A DNA stretch of 64,000 nucleotides from Clostridia bacterium (GCA_017410605.1 JAFQQN010000004.1:1-64000), one strand, 5' to 3'; shown: positions 7,519 to 17,853, counted from the first letter of the stretch. Notes: generated by a model not told the origin, from the sequence alone. Made by a program: numbers and translations.

Positions 7519-8739
7519 ATGAATATTGCTGTTGCTCAATCCGGCGGACCGACCTGTGCCATAAACGCCTCTCTTTTAGGGGTTATTAAAGAAGCTCTTC
7601 GCAACCCGGAAATTAACACTATTTTTGGGGCTGTGAACGGCATTGAGGGTGTTATTGACGACCATTTGGTAAACCTCAAATCGGCCATTCGCACCAACGA
7701 AGATATGGAGCTTTTAAGGCAAACCCCATCAACAGTACTTGGCTCTTGCCGTTACAAGCTTCCCCCGGTGGAAGAAAACAGTGAGGTTTATAAAAAAATA
7801 ACCGATTGCTTTGACCGTCACGGCATTAAAGCCTTTTTTTACATTGGCGGTAATGACTCTATGGATACAGTAGCGAAGCTTTCAGCCTATTTTAATAAAA
7901 ACAACATTGACATTAAGGTTATGGGTGTTCCCAAAACCATTGATAACGACCTTTGCGAAACCGACCACACCCCCGGCTTTGGCTCTGCTGCAAAATATGT
8001 TGCCACCTCTATTCAGGAAATTACAAGAGACAGCTCGGTTTACAGCATTAAATCGGTAACCATTGTTGAAATTATGGGCCGCCACGCAGGCTGGCTTGCG
8101 GCTTCTTCTTGCACCCTTCACGCTAACGGCGAGGTTGCGCCACACCTTATTTATTTGCCTGAATGTGATTTTTCTATTGAAAAGTTTTTAGAAGATATTA
8201 AGAAAAAGCTTGAGGTTTATAAGGCTGTTATTGTTGTTGTTTCTGAGGGAATTGACCTTTCTAAGCTTGATGCCAACCTGCGTTCCGGCCAGACCGATGC
8301 TTTTGGCCACCAATTTTTAAACGGTGTTGGAAAATGTCTTGAGGGCATTGTTAAAGATGCGTTTTCTTGTAAGGTTCGCTCAATTGAGCTTAATGTTATG
8401 CAGCGTTGCTCTTCCCACATAAGCTCCCGCACCGACATTGACGAGGCTGAGCGCATTGGTTCTTATGCCGTTAAGGCTATGATGGCAGGTCATACCGGCA
8501 AAATGATGGCCTTTAAGCGAATTTTAGATATGCCCTATACCGTTGTGATTGAGCCTGTAGACGCAACCTTGGTTGCCAACAATGAGAAGTTTTTCCCAAA
8601 AGAGTGGATAAATAACGAACAAAACAACATTAAAGATGAGGCACTGGCATATTTCTTACCCCTTATTGAGGGTGAGCAGGTAATTAAAATGCAAAACGGT
8701 TTGCCGGTGCATTACAAGGTTGGTAATATTTTAGATTGA
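7519..8739 (+). CDS. 6-phosphofructokinase, probably pyrophosphate-dependent
   Basis: The enzyme phosphorylates fructose 6-phosphate to fructose 1,6-bisphosphate in glycolysis. It has 406 residues and belongs to the PFK-A superfamily: AQSGGPTCAINAS is the phosphate-donor loop, IGGNDSMDT the substrate/donor site and PKTIDNDL the catalytic segment. An Asp in place of the second Gly of GGDG, together with PKTIDND in place of PGTIDND, is the known signature of PPi rather than ATP use, so this is probably a reversible PPi-PFK. The Asn of GGND is a less common variant. The ATG at 7519 is preferred to the one at 7504 because GAGG lies at 7506-7509. It is a single-gene unit with its own promoter and terminator. 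Confidence 0.92.
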   Translation: MNIAVAQSGGPTCAINASLLGVIKEALRNPEINTIFGAVNGIEGVIDDHLVNLKSAIRTNEDMELLRQTPSTVLGSCRYKLPPVEENSEVYKKITDCFDRHGIKAFFYIGGNDSMDTVAKLSAYFNKNNIDIKVMGVPKTIDNDLCETDHTPGFGSAAKYVATSIQEITRDSSVYSIKSVTIVEIMGRHAGWLAASSCTLHANGEVAPHLIYLPECDFSIEKFLEDIKKKLEVYKAVIVVVSEGIDLSKLDANLRSGQTDAFGHQFLNGVGKCLEGIVKDAFSCKVRSIELNVMQRCSSHISSRTDIDEAERIGSYAVKAMMAGHTGKMMAFKRILDMPYTVVIEPVDATLVANNEKFFPKEWINNEQNNIKDEALAYFLPLIEGEQVIKMQNGLPVHYKVGNILD

Positions 8740-8752
8740 CTTTATAAGGAAC

Positions 8753-8780
8753 AAAGCCTTCGGAAAACTCCGAAGGCTTT
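8753..8780. terminator. Bidirectional terminator between convergent genes
   Basis: AAAGCCTTCGGA and TCCGAAGGCTTT make a perfect 12-bp stem with a 4-nt loop. It lies between the phosphofructokinase and lactate permease genes, which converge here. Confidence 0.9.
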
Positions 8781-8809
8781 AATTCTTAAACAATATTAAT
8801 TTAACAATT

Positions 8810-10441
8810 TTAAACCGCGGGTGAAACCCCGAGTCCTATTACAATATATAACAAAGCAATTGTAACTGCACAATATATTAGCATAGGAATAGCGTTGGTT
8901 TTTATGAGTTTACCCTCGCGGCCAACGGTACCAATGGTGGCACTTGCAGCAACGGCGTTGTTAATACAAACCATATTACCAACGGCGGCGCCAACACACT
9001 GCATAGATATAATAAAGACGGTGGGCAGGTCTAATACTGTAGCGGTATCAAACTGAAGGTTTGAGAAAAGGTTCATAGAAACAGTGGCCGAGCCTGAAAC
9101 GAAAGCACCAAGAACACCGATGAATGGGGCAATTATAATATAAAGCTCTTTACCAACCTTTGCAAGTGCGCCGGCCATTTCGTCCATCATACTAAAACCC
9201 GAGGGGCCTTTAAACTTCATAATCTCAACCAACGCAAGGCCGAAAAGCAAAGCAAGGGCGGCACCCGAAATTTGACTGCCGGTATCTTTCCAGGACTTCT
9301 TAATTTTTCCCCAGCTCATTTTATGAATAAGATTGGTTATAATAGCAACTATTATAAAGAATGTTCCGGGAAGATAGGCCCACTTTAAGCTCCAATCAAG
9401 GTTATCAAAGCCAAGTATATTATTTATCTTCGCAACAAATGGCGCACCCGAGGTTAACAGTCCCTTAATTCCAAGCTGAGGAATACGGGTGATTACCAAA
9501 ATAAGCGCAACTAAAAGATAAGGAACCCAGGCTTTAATTAAAGACATATTTGACTGCTCGGTAGGTGAAACCTTGCTGGTTGCAAGCCAGTCTTTATTCC
9601 ACTCCTTAGGGTCGCCAAAATCCCAAGTGTTTTTGGGAACAAGGAAGCCTGTTTTTGCGGCGATAACCGTTACAGCAATAGAAACCAATGCGCCTATAAG
9701 AGAAGCAAACTCATAACCTATAAAATAAGAAACGGCCAACATAGGTAATGAAAAAGAAAGGCCGGTGAAGATTGCAAAGGGTGCGGCCTCTAAAGCCGGT
9801 TTAAAGGATTTTTCTTTACTGAAAAACTTAGTGGTCATCATTAAAACTATAAGGGGAAGAAAAACACCCATTATAGCGTGTGGCAATGCTGTCCAAAAAG
9901 CAAACTGAGCTGTGTATGCCGCATCACCCGAAAGACCCAAGGCGCTGAGTGCCGATGTTACAGGTGTTCCTACAGCACCAAAGGAAACAGCGGTAGAGTC
10001 GAAAATTAAGGTTATCATTGCGGCCGCCATTGGGGGGAAGCCAAGGCTAACAAGCAACGGACCCGCTAATGCGGCAGGTGTGCCAAAGCCGGCGGCAGAC
10101 TCAATAAATGAGCAAAGAGAAAAACCAATTATACAGGCCTGAACACGCTTGTCGGGGCAGATGTTCATAAAGCCACGGTTAATGGCGGCCGTAGCGCCTG
10201 AAGCTTTTAAAGTGTTCATAAGAAGTATTGCACCGGTGATAATTATTAAAACATCAACCGAGCTTAACATTCCATAAATACTGCTTCCAAGCAAAGCCAA
10301 AGGTGATATATCCCAAAAGAAGAAGCCAAAAACAAGAGCCATTACCAAAGAGATAAGCAAACTCCACTTTGCAGGCCAATTAAAAACCATCATCAAAACC
10401 AAGGTGACCAATATAGGTACAAAAGCAATTAACGCTAACAT
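8810..10441 (-). CDS. L-lactate permease, LctP/LldP family
   Basis: This is an integral membrane carrier of 543 residues with about 12-14 hydrophobic helices. It belongs to the lactate permease family that moves L-lactate or glycolate with protons. The family-typical patch [20 protein letters not shown] and the conserved C-terminal region with [15 protein letters not shown] and [14 protein letters not shown] are clear. I place the start at 10441 because GGAGG lies 5 nt upstream; earlier in-frame codons (to 10471) have no good ribosome site. It stands alone. In a fermenter it may export or take up lactate. A LarA-type racemase is 20 kb away. Confidence 0.93.
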   Translation of the reverse strand: MLALIAFVPILVTLVLMMVFNWPAKWSLLISLVMALVFGFFFWDISPLALLGSSIYGMLSSVDVLIIITGAILLMNTLKASGATAAINRGFMNICPDKRVQACIIGFSLCSFIESAAGFGTPAALAGPLLVSLGFPPMAAAMITLIFDSTAVSFGAVGTPVTSALSALGLSGDAAYTAQFAFWTALPHAIMGVFLPLIVLMMTTKFFSKEKSFKPALEAAPFAIFTGLSFSLPMLAVSYFIGYEFASLIGALVSIAVTVIAAKTGFLVPKNTWDFGDPKEWNKDWLATSKVSPTEQSNMSLIKAWVPYLLVALILVITRIPQLGIKGLLTSGAPFVAKINNILGFDNLDWSLKWAYLPGTFFIIVAIITNLIHKMSWGKIKKSWKDTGSQISGAALALLFGLALVEIMKFKGPSGFSMMDEMAGALAKVGKELYIIIAPFIGVLGAFVSGSATVSMNLFSNLQFDTATVLDLPTVFIISMQCVGAAVGNMVCINNAVAASATIGTVGREGKLIKTNAIPMLIYCAVTIALLYIVIGLGVSPAV

Positions 10442-10575
10442 AACATCCTCCATAACATATTTCTTATCCAATATTTTACCATATATTTAAGATAATTGTT
10501 ATATAAAAAATATACAATTATTTACTAAATAATAAAATATTTACATCAAATATATATAAAGTGTTTTTTCGCACT

Positions 10576-10604
10576 AAAACGGCGTTGCAATGCAACGCCG
10601 TTTT
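10576..10604. terminator. Terminator after the glycosidase lipoprotein gene
   Basis: AAAACGGCGTTGCA and TGCAACGCCGTTTT form a perfect 14-bp palindrome with T/A flanks, 18 bp beyond the stop at 10622. Confidence 0.88.
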
Positions 10605-10621
10605 AAAAATCCATATTTCCT

Positions 10622-12472
10622 TTAGTCCTTAACGGTTGTATAAACTGCTACAGAACCGGCCGGCAAAGTGTCAATAAACGCATCTTCAACGCCTTTAATA
10701 ACCTTATCGGCATTAAGCATTTCATTTCCGGCAACCGGCTTAATATCACTAGCTACATAGAGGTGTCTGTAAAAATCCTTACCACCTAAACTGTCTTCAA
10801 TATTAATTTTGAAGGTAGCGTCAAGGAGGTTGTAGTTTGTAACAATTATTGTCCACTCGCCATCGTTACGTTTAATACAAGAAGCATAAACACCAATATC
10901 AACCTCGCACCCATAAAGAGCGCCTTGGTCAACATACTTGGTCAGGAGTGAAGTAACATACCAAGCAGGACGGGGAATTGTGGCCTCCTGCAAAGCAGGT
11001 AAGAAGCCGTTTATCTGAATGCCCTGGTGGAACTCACTATTTGTTGGGGCCTCACCACCGCTGGTGTCACCCATACCCGGCCACTGCTGGTCATAAAGGG
11101 TCCAGAGATAAAGGTTATCTACACCCAAATTCATAACGGCGTTGGCCATAGCGCCAATAGCTACACCCTTCCAGGGGTGACCCATGGTTTCACGCTTAGC
11201 AGAGGCAGAGGATCCTTTATCTGAAGCGTTATACTCATCAATAAAATATCTCATACCCTTTTCTCTTGTTTTATTAAGAGGGTCGGGAATTTTATCGAAA
11301 GGAATATCATAATACTGGTCGTTAATATACTCATTAGCGCGGTCGTAACCGTAGTGGGTACCTATAATATCAATAACATCGGTAAGGTTTTCAAGAGCGT
11401 AGTCAACCATACGGGAACTTTCAGGGCTATTTTGGTCGTCACGCCAGTTGTCACAAGGTCCTACAATTTCATAATTCTCTCTAAGACCTGCATCCTTCAG
11501 ACCGGCATCTAAGGCTCTTACTGCCTTGTCATACATAGGAATAATTGTATCATACATACGGCGCTCGTCTAAAGTTGCCTCTTGGTCTTCATACCACCCA
11601 AGACCGCTTAAAGTGTTGTTTACCTCGGTATAGGCAAAAAGCTGTTTAACATTGGTAATTCCGTGAGCTTTAAAGGCTAAAACAGAATCTCTTACAAATT
11701 CACGGTGGCCCTTAAGGGTGGCTTCAAAGGCTTCTTCCATTGTTATAGTGTTGCTGGGCAAGGCGGTAAAGCCTGTGAAATAAAGACCAACATAAGATCC
11801 ATATGCTCTTGCTTCATACTCGCCAGTTTCTTCATTTTTAGTAGGTATAAAGCCTGAGAAAGACCACTGGGGGGTTATTCCAACCTCTATGCCAATCTTT
11901 TCCATATCCTTGCAGTTTTTATAAAAGGCCTGCATACCAGCATTGTCCCAGTCAAACTTGCCGGTTTCGGGGTCCCAAGCAAGGGAAGGACCGTAGAAGC
12001 TTCTTATCATATCTACGCCCATTTTTTCCATTGTATCTAGCTCGTGGGCAATTTGCTTCTCGGTGTTCATACGGTCATATTTATCGGGAATATAGTTGTA
12101 AAGCTGATGAATCATATTAAAGCCAAGGAAGTTTTCGTTTATAGGCTTTTTGTTGTTTATAAACAGCTCTTGCTCATAAAGAGATTCTTCAAACTCTTCT
12201 TCCTCTTCCCAATCATCAAACTCGTCTTCGAAGTCTTCCCAATCGTCCTCATAGTCCTCAAAATCATCTTCGTACTCGTCGTCTTGGTACTCATCATCTT
12301 CGTACTCGTCGTCTTGGTACTCGTCGTCTTGGTACTCGTCGTCGACAAAATTATCCGCCGTATCGGAAGAAGTATTGGTTGTTTCGCCCTGTTTTTTACA
12401 ACCTGCAAACAAGGCAAGGCTGATGCACAGAGTTAAAATTAAACAGATAAGCTTTATTAATTTATTTTTCAT
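10622..12472 (-). CDS. Lipoprotein with clan GH-A-like glycoside hydrolase domain and acidic stalk
   Basis: The product has 616 residues. A signal peptide with lipobox LFAGC (Cys about 25) is followed by an extremely acidic stalk (about 43-95) of repeated DDEYQ/DDEYE units. The TIM-barrel-like domain (about 100-520) carries AYTEVNN (candidate acid/base Glu) and YFIDEYNASD (candidate nucleophile Glu), the pattern of GH39/GH51/GH5-like retaining glycosidases. DMIRSFYGPSLAWDPETGKFDW is typical of the first strands. A small beta domain follows (about 530-616). I cannot name the GH family or the substrate. The gene overlaps the upstream 1417-residue gene by 11 bp (translational coupling), so the two act together on the cell surface. 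Confidence 0.78.
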   Translation of the reverse strand: MKNKLIKLICLILTLCISLALFAGCKKQGETTNTSSDTADNFVDDEYQDDEYQDDEYEDDEYQDDEYEDDFEDYEDDWEDFEDEFDDWEEEEEFEESLYEQELFINNKKPINENFLGFNMIHQLYNYIPDKYDRMNTEKQIAHELDTMEKMGVDMIRSFYGPSLAWDPETGKFDWDNAGMQAFYKNCKDMEKIGIEVGITPQWSFSGFIPTKNEETGEYEARAYGSYVGLYFTGFTALPSNTITMEEAFEATLKGHREFVRDSVLAFKAHGITNVKQLFAYTEVNNTLSGLGWYEDQEATLDERRMYDTIIPMYDKAVRALDAGLKDAGLRENYEIVGPCDNWRDDQNSPESSRMVDYALENLTDVIDIIGTHYGYDRANEYINDQYYDIPFDKIPDPLNKTREKGMRYFIDEYNASDKGSSASAKRETMGHPWKGVAIGAMANAVMNLGVDNLYLWTLYDQQWPGMGDTSGGEAPTNSEFHQGIQINGFLPALQEATIPRPAWYVTSLLTKYVDQGALYGCEVDIGVYASCIKRNDGEWTIIVTNYNLLDATFKINIEDSLGGKDFYRHLYVASDIKPVAGNEMLNADKVIKGVEDAFIDTLPAGSVAVYTTVKD

Positions 12473-15400
12473 TGTGCTTACCGCCTTTCTTGAATTTTAA
12501 GATTAAAACTACTGCGACAGCTATAATGATAACCAATAATATTGCAGGTAAAATAAATTTGATTACAATTGAAGAGTCTTTCTCGTCAGATTCTTCTGTT
12601 TCATCAGAATCGTCGGGAGTTTCTTCGGTATCGGTTTCTTCAAAGTCTTCAGAATCATCAAAGTCTTCAGAATCATCAAAGTCATCGTAATCATCATACT
12701 CTTCAGAATCGTCAAGGTCGTCATATTCCTCGTCCTCAGACTCTTCCACATCGGTTGTTGACTGTAAAGTATCCTTTGCCCAGACAACCTCTGTGCTTTC
12801 GGGTTGCTTTAAGGGAACGTTGGGGTTTTCTTCATAACCCATAGGAATCTTACAGGAAAGTGAAGCAGGAACAAAGAAATCGGGGTCGCTAAGCTTGAGA
12901 GAACCGTCATTGTTTTCAATTACAAGGTATAAAACACCGCTGGAATCGGTTGCAAGGCGGTAGCCGTAACGCTTTTCACCGTTACCGTTTGACTTTATAA
13001 TTCCATCAGGAGATTGGTCGCCGCTCTTTGCAAGAGGTGTTTTACCGTCAGCAGAAACGAACACTCTGTCTGCAGTAGCCGAGCTGCTGTTTGCGGTAAT
13101 ACTAAAGGAATAAGTGGTATTGGGCTTAAGGTTAAGCTTAATTGACTGGGTTTTGCCCTGTGAAACGCTCTTAACATTTTCTTCTGTAAAGAGATTATAC
13201 ATATCTTCACAGTAGGTAAGGCTAATTTCATCAATAATTCCGGGCTTAACTTCTTTAAGAGTTATATCATCTAACCAGCAAGCACTTATAACAGCACCGG
13301 CATCAAAAGCAGTTGAAATAAAGTACTGCTCAGGTCCGGTAATAAATTCTACCGACTGCTTAACCCATTGGCCTGTGGTTGCAAAGCCGCCTACACGGTA
13401 AATAACCCTTGCTCCGCGTTTTGAAACGTCAGGACCTTCAATAGTAGCATTTGGGTCTTTGGCCAAATCGGGGTCAGCATCGCCGTAGTTTACATAGAAA
13501 GACCAATAAGGAATTTTAGACTGACCCTCATCAAGATACACCCAGAAGCTATATTCATAAAGAGTGTTAGGCTTAACGGGTATTGTGAAAATGGGGTCGG
13601 TATATCTTGCTGCCTTAGTAAGGCTGAAGGTTGCGGAGTTTATATAGTTTTCTTGATATAAACGCAAGGCATTGGTCTGTTTGCCATCACGCTCTGGTGC
13701 CAAAAGAACACCCATTCTTTCATGTTGATTAACAGGAACATAAAAATCGTCAAAGTTAACTACAAACTCGTCTGTGGGTCCATTATGGCCCTCAAACATT
13801 GTGGGCACACCCATATCGGTAATAACAATATCGTCTATCCATATTTCGGGTGTTATTTTGCCTCCGTTAAGGGTAAAGCTAAGAACATCTTCGTCATCAC
13901 CCATAATTACCACTGCGCGGTAATCTCTCCAAACATCCTTTGCCTCTATATACATAGGCGTTGCAATGGTGGTTGAGGTTGTACCGTGTTTTACTTGGAA
14001 AGACAACCAATCACTAACCAGACCACTGCCAATCTTGGCACGTAAGGTTATTTCATATTGGTGGCCGGGGTTAACAGGGATTGAGAAATATTTATCAATT
14101 CCGTTTGTTGTGTTGGTATAGTTGAGCGCTGTTGTGCTTTTATATTCACCCTGTTTAATGTGAAGCATTTTAGACTGTGTTTCATCAAATGCCTCATCGG
14201 TGATAACCTCAAAACGGTCGGTCTGTTGGAAGGTTGCATCGCCGCCGCGGTTGTCAAAATCAATGCTAACCTGGTCCTGAGGTTCTTTAATATCGGTCAC
14301 AACGGGGGCCTTAATAGTGGCGCCGCCCTTTTCTAATTTAACATCGTCAATATAAACGGTGTAAGGATTCTGTCCAACTGCGGTACAAATAACAAGGGCA
14401 AGTTCGCTATAGTCAGCAGAGTTAAAGGTAAGCTCCATATAATTCCAGGTGTTTGCGGCAACGGGTGTTGTTCCCTCAGGAGTAATATTATTGGTAGTTC
14501 TGAAGGTGTTAACACGGCGTTTACTGTAAATACCGTCTTTGGTTGTATATGCTTGGTTATATGCAATAAGGTTTAAATAACCGTCGGTTTTCTCACCAAG
14601 GGTAGCGGTTTCTAAATTGGGGTCATAAATACCGGCAAAGTTAACCATTGTGCCTCTTTTTTCCGTTTTAGTTTCATAAACAACCGGACTGTTATACCAG
14701 AAGGAAACGCGATAATCGGTATCCTTTTCAAGATTATCAAAAATAGTGTAAAGATAACCTGGGTTAGCTCTTACCTCTAAAGAATAATTACCACTCTTTA
14801 CAACATCTTCATCAACGGTAAGCCAAGGCATTTTCGCATCTTCAGGAAGCTTACTAAAGCAGTTGATTTTTTCGGCGGGAACCTCTTCGGTGCCATAGCC
14901 GGGAAGATTTTTTTGACCTGTTGTTATCTTGTTTGCTTCACCAACAAGCTCTTGCTTATGGGCAAGGAACCACTTAGAAATATCTTCAGTTTCGCTATCA
15001 GCGGCGAAAGGTGCGGCCTCAAAATGGGCATAAAGGTTAGTCTTTATATTAGCAAGGTCGCTAAGCACAAGATTATATGTAGCGTCGGTGCTAACAGTAT
15101 TACCCTCAGCATCCTTCCATGCTACAAATCTATATCCCTCACCTGCGGTTGCGGTGTAAACTGCAGTTTCACCAACTGCATACTGTGCGCCGGCGGTGAT
15201 ATAGTTTTTATCGTTTGTTGCGGTGTTAAACTCTGCAACCGAGTTTTCAACCTTAACGGTACCCATACCGTTACTGTTGTCGGCAACAGAAGCGTTAATC
15301 ATTGAGCTTGGAATAACTTCGCTTACAACAAAATTATCTGCATAGGTTGTGTTAGCATTGGTGCCAACATAATACAAAAGATATTTGTTAGTTGAGGTAA

Positions 15401-16715
15401 CGGTTGTTGCATAAGTATTATAACCATTAACCTCGTTGTCAGAAATTTTAGCAGGTCTTGCAGCTTTACCTGTAATTGGGTTAATAAGCTGTGTTCTGCC
15501 GGTAACAACATTATTCGTGCTGTTAGTCCAGAAGCTATAGTTTGTAGAAGCAAATGTTTTGCCGTTCAGGTTCATCTGATAGGTTATGCGGTAAACTTTG
15601 CCCTCACTGAGAAGATTGTTAGTATCGGTAATAATGTTTGCTAAGGGGTGGGCATCTGAGCTCTCTTCCTTATAAAGAGATTTTGTTCCTGCATAGGCAG
15701 AAGCCTCTGAAATAGATAAAACGGGGGTTCCGCTTTTTACTCTGAGCCAGCCGCTTGTGGTAGGATAATTTTCAAAATCCTGTGTATAGGTATAAAACTC
15801 TGTGGTTTTCTCCTTGAAGTGAGCGGTAAGAACGGTTGCCTTGGAAAGTGTAGCATCAAGCTCAACCTCGTAGGTTGCACTAGTGCTAACAGGGTTGCCG
15901 TTCGCATCTTTCCAACAATCGAAAATATAGCCCTCAGCTGCAGTTGCGGTGTAAACAGCAGTTTCGCCTACTGCATACTGCACATTGGCGGTGATATAGT
16001 TTTTCTTTTCGGTTGCGGTATTAAACTCGGCAATTTTATTTTCTACCTTAACGGTACCCATACCGGTGCTGTCAGCGCCTAGTGTGGCCTGAATTTTTTC
16101 GCCGGGTATAATTTCGCTTATTACAAAATCATCTGTATAGGAAGCGGTGGTATTACTGTTGTAGAAATAAACATTAGAGTTGTCTGCTGTAAAGGTATGA
16201 GCAAGAATATTAAAATCCCCTGCGGCACCAACCTTATAAAGAAGTGCCTTATTATAGTCCCCCAAGGTAGAAGGAACTGCAGGATTATAGGCCTTTACAG
16301 TGCTGCCTGTAGTACTGGCAGAATCATTACCTGTTCTAAAAACGGTCTTAGAACTGGCTGAAGCGGTAGTATAAACATAAATTCTATATTTTTTGCCCGC
16401 TGTAAGGTTCTTAGAAGAATCTGAAATAATTCTGATAAGAGGGTGGCTATCACTTTTAGCCTCTCTTAAAAGAGCCTTGTCTCCGCTATAAACCTTGGCA
16501 GAAGTATCTGCGGTTTTGTCAACCATAGAATAGGCCTGAGTACGGAACCAACCTATTCCGCCGTCGGCAGTTTGTTTATAATTTTCAAAATCCTGAGTAT
16601 ATGTATAATATTCTACCTGCTCGGCCAATGTTACCGCCAACATTGAACCAAAGCTGGATAAAAGCAAACATACTGACAGGAAAACACTTAAAGTGCTTTT
16701 TGCTTTAAATCTCAT
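12462..16715 (-). CDS. Giant membrane-anchored surface protein with carbohydrate-binding-like modules and acidic stalk
   Basis: The product has 1417 residues. A signal peptide (about 1-31) is followed by two copies of a module opening with YTYTQDFENY (near 37 and 307), each ending in a repeat with GMGTVKVEN, YAVGETAVYTATA-EGY and WKDA-GN (near 208-302 and 480-570), similar to InlB B-repeat/Flg_new-type repeats. At least three jelly-roll, CBM4/9-like regions follow (about 575-790, 800-960, 965-1150), each with lines such as IWIDDIVITD or VYIDDVKLEK. Near 1325-1385 lies a Ser/Asp/Glu/Tyr stalk, then one membrane helix (about 1385-1407) and a Lys-rich tail. No catalytic site is seen. It is probably a polymer-binding partner of the coupled glycosidase. 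Confidence 0.8.
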   Translation of the reverse strand: MRFKAKSTLSVFLSVCLLLSSFGSMLAVTLAEQVEYYTYTQDFENYKQTADGGIGWFRTQAYSMVDKTADTSAKVYSGDKALLREAKSDSHPLIRIISDSSKNLTAGKKYRIYVYTTASASSKTVFRTGNDSASTTGSTVKAYNPAVPSTLGDYNKALLYKVGAAGDFNILAHTFTADNSNVYFYNSNTTASYTDDFVISEIIPGEKIQATLGADSTGMGTVKVENKIAEFNTATEKKNYITANVQYAVGETAVYTATAAEGYIFDCWKDANGNPVSTSATYEVELDATLSKATVLTAHFKEKTTEFYTYTQDFENYPTTSGWLRVKSGTPVLSISEASAYAGTKSLYKEESSDAHPLANIITDTNNLLSEGKVYRITYQMNLNGKTFASTNYSFWTNSTNNVVTGRTQLINPITGKAARPAKISDNEVNGYNTYATTVTSTNKYLLYYVGTNANTTYADNFVVSEVIPSSMINASVADNSNGMGTVKVENSVAEFNTATNDKNYITAGAQYAVGETAVYTATAGEGYRFVAWKDAEGNTVSTDATYNLVLSDLANIKTNLYAHFEAAPFAADSETEDISKWFLAHKQELVGEANKITTGQKNLPGYGTEEVPAEKINCFSKLPEDAKMPWLTVDEDVVKSGNYSLEVRANPGYLYTIFDNLEKDTDYRVSFWYNSPVVYETKTEKRGTMVNFAGIYDPNLETATLGEKTDGYLNLIAYNQAYTTKDGIYSKRRVNTFRTTNNITPEGTTPVAANTWNYMELTFNSADYSELALVICTAVGQNPYTVYIDDVKLEKGGATIKAPVVTDIKEPQDQVSIDFDNRGGDATFQQTDRFEVITDEAFDETQSKMLHIKQGEYKSTTALNYTNTTNGIDKYFSIPVNPGHQYEITLRAKIGSGLVSDWLSFQVKHGTTSTTIATPMYIEAKDVWRDYRAVVIMGDDEDVLSFTLNGGKITPEIWIDDIVITDMGVPTMFEGHNGPTDEFVVNFDDFYVPVNQHERMGVLLAPERDGKQTNALRLYQENYINSATFSLTKAARYTDPIFTIPVKPNTLYEYSFWVYLDEGQSKIPYWSFYVNYGDADPDLAKDPNATIEGPDVSKRGARVIYRVGGFATTGQWVKQSVEFITGPEQYFISTAFDAGAVISACWLDDITLKEVKPGIIDEISLTYCEDMYNLFTEENVKSVSQGKTQSIKLNLKPNTTYSFSITANSSSATADRVFVSADGKTPLAKSGDQSPDGIIKSNGNGEKRYGYRLATDSSGVLYLVIENNDGSLKLSDPDFFVPASLSCKIPMGYEENPNVPLKQPESTEVVWAKDTLQSTTDVEESEDEEYDDLDDSEEYDDYDDFDDSEDFDDSEDFEETDTEETPDDSDETEESDEKDSSIVIKFILPAILLVIIIAVAVVLILKFKKGGKHNEK

Positions 16716-17034
16716 AAAATAACCTCCGTTTGAAATTTTTCAAAGACTTTTCTTCAAGATAATAATATAATACACCTTTTTTTCTTTCAATGGTCTATTA
16801 TACTGATTTATGTATTATTCTACGATTTTTTCGCAGGTAAATTTTGGGTCGAACGAATATTATAAATAGTTGGTGAAAAGTATAAATACTTTTCACCATA
16901 AAAAGCTGTTTTATATATAATATAAATAGTTTTTATATGGTTTTCCTTATTTAATGACAGATTTTTAATTCTTGACAATTTTGAAAATATATGGTTGAAT
17001 ATCCTATATGACTAGTTAAAAAGGAGGCGTTATT
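16716..17034. other. Divergent regulatory region with a perfect 13-bp inverted repeat
   Basis: The region is AT-rich and separates the surface-protein operon from the divergent AraC gene. TGGTGAAAAGTAT and ATACTTTTCACCA (16871-16898, 2-nt loop) form a perfect inverted repeat with no T-tract, so an operator is more likely than a terminator. I see no clear sigma-A box pair with ideal spacing; TTGACA occurs at about 16973. No small gene is evident. Confidence 0.6.
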
Positions 17035-17853
17035 TTGGAAGTAATAACTTGGGAATCGGCAGGAAAAAACTTTTTGGTTCCAACCTATTTGAACGGACAA
17101 TATACTAGGGGACCCGAAAAAAGAAATGAAATAACCAACAGAAAATTCAACACCTTCTTATATATAAAATCGGGCTATTATATTATCGAATCTAAAAGCG
17201 GAAAAAGGTTAGCCCTTACCCCCGGAAATCTTATTTATATTCCTAAGGGCGCCAGTTACACCACCAGCACCTCTAAAGAAAGCTTTGAACTATTCTTTTT
17301 AGATTTTAACCTTAAAAACCTTGATACGGATAACGAGGTTGTCTTTAGCGATGATATTGAACTTATAACAGACCAAATGCCCGAAAATTTAAAAGAGGTA
17401 ACGAGGGAGTTTTCTTCATATCGCCCAAACCGCAAAAGAGGAACAATGATTCATTCCCTGTATTTGTTTTCAAAAATTTTATATAATGTTATAGATATTG
17501 TCGCCGCTTATAAAATTAAAAAGGGTTCTTCCTACAAGGTTAGCTATGCCATTGCATACACTCACGGGCATTACACCGAACCCCTTACAGTAGAGGATAT
17601 GGCAAAAAGGTGCAATATGAGTGTTTCTCGCTTTCACGAATGCTTTAAAGCCCAAACTGGACAAACCTTTATAAACTATCGAAATCACCTAAGGCTAGAA
17701 AGAGCCAAGATTCTTTTAATTCAAAACCAAGGTAAAACCATTGGCAAAATTGCAACCATGGTAGGCTTTTCTGACCCCCTTTATTTCAGCAAATGCTTTA
17801 GAAAATATTTTGGACAGTCGCCTAAAGAATACGTTGGTCAGAAAAGGTATTAA
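17035..17853 (+). CDS. AraC family transcriptional regulator of the surface glycosidase operon
   Basis: The product has 272 residues. The N-terminal half (about 20-110) is cupin-like (YIKSGYYIIESKSGKRLALTPGNLIYIPKGASY). The C-terminal 100 residues carry the two AraC helix-turn-helix units (LTVEDMAKRCNMSVSRFHECFKAQTGQTF and IATMVGFSDPLYFSKCFRKYFGQSPKEY). The start is TTG at 17035, supported by AAGGAGG at 17021-17027; no ATG is near. It is divergent from the 1417-residue gene, so it is probably the activator of that operon. The inducer is unknown. Confidence 0.88.
   Translation: MEVITWESAGKNFLVPTYLNGQYTRGPEKRNEITNRKFNTFLYIKSGYYIIESKSGKRLALTPGNLIYIPKGASYTTSTSKESFELFFLDFNLKNLDTDNEVVFSDDIELITDQMPENLKEVTREFSSYRPNRKRGTMIHSLYLFSKILYNVIDIVAAYKIKKGSSYKVSYAIAYTHGHYTEPLTVEDMAKRCNMSVSRFHECFKAQTGQTFINYRNHLRLERAKILLIQNQGKTIGKIATMVGFSDPLYFSKCFRKYFGQSPKEYVGQKRY

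Noticed and set aside
12157-12436. Plus- and minus-strand frames opposite or within the acidic stalk
   Set aside because: The repeat composition (DDEYQ) leaves all frames open; the signal peptide, lipobox and operon overlap pick one frame.
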